DNA of 12,536 nucleotides from CAYXXN01 sp964469055 (GTDB taxonomy: Bacteria; Acidobacteriota; Thermoanaerobaculia; Multivoradales; JAHEKO01), in NCBI GenBank assembly GCA_964469055.1, contig CAYXXN010000083.1:1-12536 (forward strand), written 5' to 3'. A model generated the notes under the pieces. It saw only the letters and a list, made by a program, of their open reading frames with translations, did no database searches and was not told the origin of the DNA. The translations under genes were made by a program, and so were the position numbers. Positions 1 through 3,939 of this stretch are shown here, piece by piece (position 1 is the first letter of the stretch; every line of letters begins with the position of its first letter).

Positions 1-380
1 ACCCGGAACATGTGCAGCCACACCGTGATGACCATGGCGTGGGCGCCCCAGCGGTGCATCTCGCGCATGATCCCGAAGGCCGCCACCTCGCGCAGGTCGA
101 CCATGTCGAAGTAGGCGTACTCGACGGTCGGGCGGTAATAGAACATCAAGAGCACACCGGTGATCGTCTCGACGAGGAAGAGGAAGAACGAGGTGCCGCC
201 CATGCACCAGGTGTAGCTCATCCGCAAGCCGGATTTCTTGACCTTGATGGGATGCAGGTGCAGGACGACGTTGCCCAGCATCGCCATCGCGCGCTTGCGG
301 TTGTCGGTGGGGATGCCGACCCGAAAGATCGACTTCCAGACCTGCGACTTGGTGATCGCTCGACTGAGCTTGCTCAGCAT
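1..380 (-). CDS. Cytochrome b of a bc-type complex, N-terminal part (3' end outside window)
   Basis: This is the membrane quinol-oxidising subunit of a cytochrome bc complex; only the first 126 codons are present before the left edge. I read the start as the ATG at 380, giving MLSKLSRAITKSQVWKS. The gap to the Rieske stop codon is 16 nt, so the two genes are probably co-transcribed. An amphipathic N-terminal stretch and the segment LHLHPIKVKKSGLRMSYTW (about 40-58) lead into a first membrane helix at about 59-80. A second begins near 109. The pair H109 and H123 in MHRWGAHAMVITVWLHMFR is 14 residues apart, as expected for axial ligands of the two b haems in helix B of the family. The gene has no clear Shine-Dalgarno beyond a GAGG 14 nt upstream. 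Whether it is a short b6-type or a full-length cytochrome b cannot be decided from this fragment. Confidence 0.92.
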   Translation of the reverse strand, partial: MLSKLSRAITKSQVWKSIFRVGIPTDNRKRAMAMLGNVVLHLHPIKVKKSGLRMSYTWCMGGTSFFLFLVETITGVLLMFYYRPTVEYAYFDMVDLREVAAFGIMREMHRWGAHAMVITVWLHMFR

Positions 381-396
381 GCGGGATTCGCGCGCC

Positions 397-969
397 TCAA
401 GCCAGCTCGATGAAGGACGCCGGATCTTCCCACTGCCCCAGCTCCCACTGGAACTTGCGGGCCTTGTCGACGAAGATCTGGCCGTCCGCGGCGTCGATCG
501 AGATCGCGGCGCGCTCGAGCGGCCGCGGCGTCGGGCCTTCGAAGTTGATGCCGCTCTTGTAGTAGCCGCTGCCGTGGCAGGGGCACTTGAACTTGTTCTG
601 CGCGTCGAGCCAGTTCGGCGGACAGCCGAGGTGGGTGCAGATCGCGATCAGGGCGTAGAGGCGCCCGTCGTTGTTGACGATCCACACGCCGTTCGACTCC
701 TTGTAGCGCTCGTCGACGACGCCCTTGGGGAAGTCCTCGGGGCGACCGACTTTGAAGTTGGTCGGTGGCTCGTAGAGGACGTTCGGGAACATGAAACGGC
801 CCCAAGCCGTGACGCAGCCGCCGATGGCGGCCGTGAAGCCGACCCAAGCCACCGCCGCCCAGGAGAAGAAACCCCGCCGCGAGACCTCCTCGCCGGTGCC
901 GCCTTCGGGAGCGCTCGCCGCAGCCGCCGGTGCGGCCGGCGTCGCCTCGTGGAGCTCTTCGTCGCCCAT
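397..969 (-). CDS. Rieske [2Fe-2S] iron-sulfur protein of the bc complex
   Basis: This 190-residue protein is the high-potential iron-sulfur subunit that passes electrons from quinol to cytochrome c. An acidic, Ala/Pro-rich N-terminus (1-29) is followed by S30-R-R-G-F-F, which resembles a twin-arginine export signal, and a hydrophobic anchor at about 36-56. The cluster-binding boxes are intact: C111-T-H113-L-G-C116 and C129-P-C131-H132-G-S-G-Y. C111/H113 and C129/H132 would bind the cluster, and C116/C131 would form the stabilising disulfide. The C-terminus FQWELGQWEDPASFIEL is typical of the family's tail region. The ATG at 969 has no obvious Shine-Dalgarno. The gene lies between the HEAT-repeat gene and cytochrome b and has a good promoter of its own just upstream. 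Confidence 0.95.
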   Translation of the reverse strand: MGDEELHEATPAAPAAAASAPEGGTGEEVSRRGFFSWAAVAWVGFTAAIGGCVTAWGRFMFPNVLYEPPTNFKVGRPEDFPKGVVDERYKESNGVWIVNNDGRLYALIAICTHLGCPPNWLDAQNKFKCPCHGSGYYKSGINFEGPTPRPLERAAISIDAADGQIFVDKARKFQWELGQWEDPASFIELA

Positions 970-1002
970 CGGAAGCGCTAGCTCGCGTGAAATGCCCGCA
1001 AG

Positions 1003-1031
1003 TTTCTAGTGGAAGCGTGCGTGAGAGTCAA
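1003..1031 (-). promoter_or_regulatory. Sigma70-like promoter for the Rieske-cytochrome b genes
   Basis: Read on the minus strand, TTGACT (1031-1026) is followed by a 17-nt spacer and TAGAAA (1008-1003). That is five of six and four of six matches to the sigma70 consensus at optimal spacing. Transcription would begin near 996, giving a leader of about 27 nt before the Rieske ATG. The -35 box overlaps the TGA stop of the HEAT-repeat gene (1030-1028). Rieske and cytochrome b could therefore be transcribed independently of that gene. Promoter use is inferred, not shown. Confidence 0.55.
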
Positions 1032-1933
1032 CTCCGCGGCGCGCCGGCCCGCGCCCGACTCGCCTCGAGCGCGGCCTGTCGCACCTTGAGACTCGGATCA
1101 CCGTCGGCCAGGCGGGTCAGCAACGCCTCGGCGTCGGCGCCGCCGACGGCGGCGAGCGCCTTGACCGCCTCCACCATGGCGTCCTCCTGCTGCTCCGGAG
1201 TGATCCCCGGCACGAGCGCGACTTGCCCGCGATCGAGCATCTCGCGCAACACCCCGACGCCGGCGTCGCTGCCGAGGCGCGCCAGGGCGAGGGCCCCGTT
1301 CCAGCGCACGTCGGCGATCGGGTCGTCGAGCGCTCGCCGCAGCGCCGGCAACGCCTCCGGCAGGCCCAGCTCCCCCAGGGCGAAGGCGGCCGTCTTGCGC
1401 AGGCCGGGGTCGGAGTCGGCGAGTCGCGCGGTGAGCGGCGCCAGGGCCTGCGGATCGCCGATCGCGCCGAGCGCCCAGAGGGCGTAGATCCGGGTCTCGG
1501 CGTCCGCATCCTCGAGCGCCGCCAAGAGCTGCGGCACGGCCTCGCGATCGCCGGTGTGGCCCAAGACGAGAGCGAGGTAGCGCCGGATCTCGGGCGCCTC
1601 CGGGGAGGCGAAGATGGCGCGCACTTGACCGCGCAGCTGCGGCGTCTCGTCGAGCGCCTGCGGATCGGCGACGAGGATCTTCGCCAACTCGTAGGCGGCC
1701 TGCGACCGCCGTGGCCGCGACCAGTGGGTCAAATCTTCGACGTAGTCGGCCGTCGAGCTGCCCTCGTAGGCGATCCAGCCGAAGCCGATGAAGACTGCGA
1801 CACAGGCCGCGACCACGGCGAGCGGAACCAGGAACAACCCGACGAACGACCGCAGCGGGCCCGCCGGCGGCGCCTCCGTCGCCTCGACCGGCTCGGCGAG
1901 CGGGTCGGTGATGCGTCCTTCGAGATCGACCAT
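1028..1933 (-). CDS. Membrane-anchored HEAT-repeat protein, possibly associated with the bc complex
   Basis: This 301-residue protein has a short N-terminus containing ITDPLAEPVEA (8-18), one hydrophobic helix at about 29-56, and a soluble domain of short helical repeats. The repeats follow the E-Z/PBS-lyase-type HEAT pattern: about 115-142 (RYLALVLGHTGDREAVPQLL), 144-173 (ALWALGAIGDPQALAPL), 175-204 (AAFALGELGLPEALPAL), 205-234 and a weaker one at 252-277. No catalytic residues are visible, so a scaffold or protein-binding role is likely. The position directly before the Rieske gene suggests a link to the bc complex, by inference. The chosen ATG at 1933 has no Shine-Dalgarno, but a TAAGCT -10-like box ends 9 nt before it, so translation could be nearly leaderless. 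The upstream divergent gene is a universal stress protein. Confidence 0.8.
   Translation of the reverse strand: MVDLEGRITDPLAEPVEATEAPPAGPLRSFVGLFLVPLAVVAACVAVFIGFGWIAYEGSSTADYVEDLTHWSRPRRSQAAYELAKILVADPQALDETPQLRGQVRAIFASPEAPEIRRYLALVLGHTGDREAVPQLLAALEDADAETRIYALWALGAIGDPQALAPLTARLADSDPGLRKTAAFALGELGLPEALPALRRALDDPIADVRWNGALALARLGSDAGVGVLREMLDRGQVALVPGITPEQQEDAMVEAVKALAAVGGADAEALLTRLADGDPSLKVRQAALEASRARAGAPRS
1880..1912 (-). repeat. 33-bp duplicated segment, copy 1, coding ITDPLAEPVEA
   Basis: This segment lies in the first codons of the HEAT-repeat gene and encodes residues 8-18. It matches 2851-2883 at 29 of 33 positions. Read in the HEAT-gene frame, all four differences (codons for D, P, L and E) fall at third positions and are synonymous. 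This suggests selection on the peptide. The core also resembles interspersed CTTCGAC-GGCTC-type repeats that I recall from many bacterial genomes, so a mobile-repeat origin is possible. Confidence 0.8.
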
Positions 1934-1942
1934 CGAGCAAGC

Positions 1943-1972
1943 AGCTTAGCAGCCTCGCCGAACGGGTAAGCT
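1943..1972. promoter_or_regulatory. Putative divergent promoter between HEAT-repeat gene and Usp1
   Basis: The 63-bp gap between the divergent starts carries two TAAGCT boxes that fit the TAnnnT form of a -10 element. One reads leftward (1948-1943) and ends 9 nt before the HEAT-gene ATG. The other reads rightward (1967-1972) and lies 24 nt before the Usp1 ATG. Each box overlaps or adjoins a weak -35-like sequence for the opposite direction (TTAGCA at 1946-1951 rightward; TTACCC at 1969-1964 leftward), with short 15-nt spacers. The flanking words GCAGCTTAGCAG (1941-1952) and GTAAGCTTC (1966-1974) recur exactly upstream of Usp2. The element could equally be an operator. Confidence 0.4.
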
Positions 1973-1996
1973 TCGAGAGCCGGGAGGCCTTCGCCG

Positions 1997-2431
1997 ATGA
2001 TTTCCCTGCGTCGCATCCTTTCGCCGATGGACTTCTCGGCCGGCTCGCGCCGCGCGACGGAGTACGCCGGCTTCCTGGCTCGAAGGCTCGGCGCCGAGCT
2101 CCACCTGCTGCACGCCGTCCTCGTCGGTCAGGAGCGTACGGCGGACGGCGACGAAGCGGTTTCGGTCGAGCAACTCCTCGCGCGCCAGGCCGAAAGCCTG
2201 CAGTCCGAGCTCGGGGCCCCAGCGATCGAGCTGCGGCAGGTCGCGCGACGCGGCTACTCGGCCGGCGTCGTGATCCTCGAGTACGCGGCCGAGATGGAAG
2301 CCGAGCTCATCGTGCTCGGCACGCACGGCCGGCGCGGCGCTCAGCGACTGCTGCTGGGGAGCGTGGCGGAGGAGGTCGTCCGCTACGCCAACTGCCCGGT
2401 GCTTACGGTTCGCGAGGCGGTGGCGACCTAG
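1997..2431 (+). CDS. Universal stress protein, single UspA domain
   Basis: This 144-residue cytoplasmic protein is one complete UspA domain. The N-terminal strand RRILSPMDFS (5-14) carries the conserved Asp12. The C-terminal nucleotide-binding signature G-x2-G-x9-G-S reads GTHG (108-111), then nine residues, then G121-S122, followed by CPVLTVR. All parts needed for ATP binding are therefore present, as in the ATP-binding Usp subclass. The start is supported by GGGAGG at 1982-1987, nine nt before the ATG. It is close in sequence to the first half of the double-domain Usp downstream; RRGYSA and GTHGRRGA are identical in both. It is divergent from the HEAT-repeat gene and convergent with cytochrome c, with a 4-nt overlap at the stops. 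The role is probably a stress or energy-state sensor; the target is unknown. Confidence 0.9.
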   Translation: MISLRRILSPMDFSAGSRRATEYAGFLARRLGAELHLLHAVLVGQERTADGDEAVSVEQLLARQAESLQSELGAPAIELRQVARRGYSAGVVILEYAAEMEAELIVLGTHGRRGAQRLLLGSVAEEVVRYANCPVLTVREAVAT

Positions 2432-2796
2432 AGCGACCGCAGGTAGGCGACGATCGCCGCTAGATCCTCGTCGGTCAGGGCCGGGTTGCCGCCCCGGGGC
2501 GGCATGTCGACTCGCGTCAAGTTCTCGGGATGGTTGGCGGGTCGGCCCTCCTTCAAGAACTCGACCAGTTGCGCGTCGCTTCGTCCGCGCACGAAGGCGT
2601 CGGCGCGCAGATCCTTGCCCAGGCGAGGCATGCCTTCTCCGTTCGCGCCGTGACAAGTGGCGCAGGTGCCTCGGAACAGGGCACGGCCGAGATCGAGGTC
2701 GGCCGGCGCCGGTCCTCCATCGCCGGGAGCGCAGGCCATCGCCAGCACGGCCGCGGCGAGGCCGAGGCGAACTCCTGATCGCTGCCGACGACGCAT
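2428..2796 (-). CDS. Monohaem class I cytochrome c, exported, possibly lipoprotein
   Basis: The 122-residue form begins at ATG 2796, preceded by AGGAG (2809-2805) at 8-nt spacing. It has a basic n-region MRRRQRSGVR, a hydrophobic core LGLAAAVLAMA and Cys22, which could be a weak lipobox (AMAC; Met at -2 is unusual). The mature part has the haem-binding C45-A-T-C48-H49 and a probable axial Met98 in DMPPRGGNPALTDEDL, then the usual C-terminal helix AAIVAYLRSL. It is a small electron carrier, plausibly the partner of the bc complex encoded to its left. The reading frame stays open upstream to a GTG at 2916. The 162-residue form starting there would add 40 residues that include ITDPLAEPVEA, the same peptide as in the HEAT-repeat protein. 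The start is therefore uncertain. Confidence 0.85.
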   Translation of the reverse strand: MRRRQRSGVRLGLAAAVLAMACAPGDGGPAPADLDLGRALFRGTCATCHGANGEGMPRLGKDLRADAFVRGRSDAQLVEFLKEGRPANHPENLTRVDMPPRGGNPALTDEDLAAIVAYLRSL

Positions 2797-2850
2797 GCGG
2801 TCATCTCCTCTCGCTCCAAGGCTAGCTGGCTTGCGCCCCGCCGACACCGG

Positions 2851-2883
2851 CGCTTCGACCGGCTCGGCCAGGGGATCGGTGAT
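2851..2883 (-). repeat. 33-bp duplicated segment, copy 2, in frame with cytochrome c
   Basis: This segment lies upstream of the cytochrome c ATG and differs from 1880-1912 at positions 2854, 2869, 2872 and 2875. It is in the same frame as cytochrome c with no stop between, and would be translated if the gene starts at GTG 2916. All four differences are silent for ITDPLAEPVEA, while the sequence on either side of the segment is not similar to copy 1. Confidence 0.8.
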
Positions 2884-2921
2884 GTTCGAGGTCGGGGTCT
2901 CGCGCTCCGCTGTCACTCGGC

Positions 2922-3008
2922 AGCTTAGCAGTCCGCCCGCCCCACCCCCCGGAGTGGTCCGCCCCCATTCGCCGGCGGGGGGACGCCGCGGCGCTCGCGT
3001 CGTAAGCT
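2922..3008. promoter_or_regulatory. Putative divergent promoter between cytochrome c and Usp2
   Basis: Two TAAGCT boxes repeat the arrangement seen at 1943-1972. One reads leftward (2927-2922) inside GCAGCTTAGCAG (2920-2931) and ends 5 nt before GTG 2916, or about 125 nt before ATG 2796. The other reads rightward (3003-3008) inside GTAAGCTTC (3002-3010) and lies 19 nt before the Usp2 ATG. The two words are 70 nt apart here but 13 nt apart in the first copy, because a C-rich stretch lies between them. No convincing -35 was found. Confidence 0.38.
2936..2966 (-). other. G-rich tract on the minus strand upstream of cytochrome c
   Basis: The plus strand has C runs of 3, 4, 6 and 5 bases at 2936-2938, 2940-2943, 2945-2950 and 2962-2966. 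On the minus strand these are four G tracts with loops of 11, 1 and 1 nt. That is a possible but imperfect G-quadruplex, because one loop is long. It lies between the two TAAGCT boxes and may simply reflect GC bias. Confidence 0.25.
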
Positions 3009-3027
3009 TCTTGGCGGAGGTCGCACC

Positions 3028-3939
3028 ATGCTCTCCATCCGCCGCATCCTGTTTCCGACCGACTTCTCTCGCTGTGCCGGCCAGGCGATGGACCACGCCC
3101 TCTTCCTGGCCGACGACTTCGCCGCCGAGCTGCACATGCTCCACGCCGTCGTGTTCGCCGAGCTGGTGCCGGAGGTCGCAGAACAAGGTTTCGCCTCCGC
3201 GCAGGAGCTGCTCGATCGTTTCGACGAGATCGGCCGATCCCAGCTCGGGCGCCTGGCCGCCGAGGCGGCGAGCCCTTCGGTCGACGTCCGGCAGGTCCAG
3301 CGCCGCGGCTATTCGGCGTCGGCCGTGATCCTCGACTACGCGCGCGAGATCCACGCCGATCTCATCGTGCTCGGGACGCATGGCCGGCGGGGTGCGACCC
3401 GCCTGCTCCTGGGCAGCGTCGCGGAGGGTGTCCTGCGTCACGCTCCCTGCCCGGTGCTGACCCTGCGCGAGCAGCGGGAGAGCCGCCCGCTTTCGGCGCC
3501 GCCGAGCCTCCTGGTGCCGGTGGACTTCTCCCACCACTCCGGCCCCGCCCTCGCCACCGCCGTCGAGCTCGCCGGCCGCTACCGGGCCAAGCTCCAGCTC
3601 CTCCACGTCCTCGAGCTGCCGCCCTTGCCCACCTTCTACGGCCCGCTTCCCGATCCGGCCACGACCGAGCGCATGCACGAGCTGGCCCTGGCCGAGCTGC
3701 GCTCGCTCGCGCTCGAGACCGTCGGCGCCGCGGGTCCGGCATGGGAGGCCACGGTGCTCGAGGGCCGCGCCGCAGACACCATCGTGCGCTTCGCCGGCGA
3801 GCACGCGAGCGGCATGATCGTGCTGCCGACGCACGGCCGAAGCGGCCTCGATCGGCTGCTGCTGGGCTCGACCTCGGAACGCGTGCTGCGCATGGCCGAC
3901 TGCCCGGTGCTCACCCTGCGGCCGGCGAGCACCGGCTAG
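3028..3939 (+). CDS. Universal stress protein, tandem UspA domains
   Basis: This 303-residue cytoplasmic protein has two UspA domains. Domain 1 (about 1-147) has RRILFPTDFS with Asp12, GTHG (116-119) and G129-S130, and is the closest relative in the window of the upstream single-domain Usp. Domain 2 (about 158-297) has LLVPVDFS with Asp166 and a variant signature P267-THG, then G280-S281, so the first glycine of the ATP loop is replaced by proline. Nucleotide binding by domain 2 may therefore be altered. The start has GGAGG (3016-3020) 7 nt before the ATG. The gene is divergent from cytochrome c, and its 3' end overlaps the convergent ATPase gene by 29 nt. The likely role is a stress or energy-state sensor; targets are unknown. 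Confidence 0.92.
   Translation: MLSIRRILFPTDFSRCAGQAMDHALFLADDFAAELHMLHAVVFAELVPEVAEQGFASAQELLDRFDEIGRSQLGRLAAEAASPSVDVRQVQRRGYSASAVILDYAREIHADLIVLGTHGRRGATRLLLGSVAEGVLRHAPCPVLTLREQRESRPLSAPPSLLVPVDFSHHSGPALATAVELAGRYRAKLQLLHVLELPPLPTFYGPLPDPATTERMHELALAELRSLALETVGAAGPAWEATVLEGRAADTIVRFAGEHASGMIVLPTHGRSGLDRLLLGSTSERVLRMADCPVLTLRPASTG

Noticed and set aside
1934..1996. FNR/CRP-type palindrome (TTGAT-N4-ATCAA) in the divergent control regions
   Set aside because: No such site was found by eye here or at 2797-3027, so oxygen regulation through FNR cannot be claimed from sequence.
1946..2656. 236-codon minus-strand frame opposite Usp1 that resembles the frame opposite Usp2
   Set aside because: The resemblance follows from the homology of the two Usp genes on the other strand; composition is shadow-like and it crosses cytochrome c in another frame.
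2917..3834. Long minus-strand frame continuing upstream of cytochrome c (468 codons in total)
   Set aside because: From about 3028 on it is antisense to the well-supported Usp2, and its product is low-complexity Arg/Gly/Ala-rich. Only the part from GTG 2916 is worth considering.
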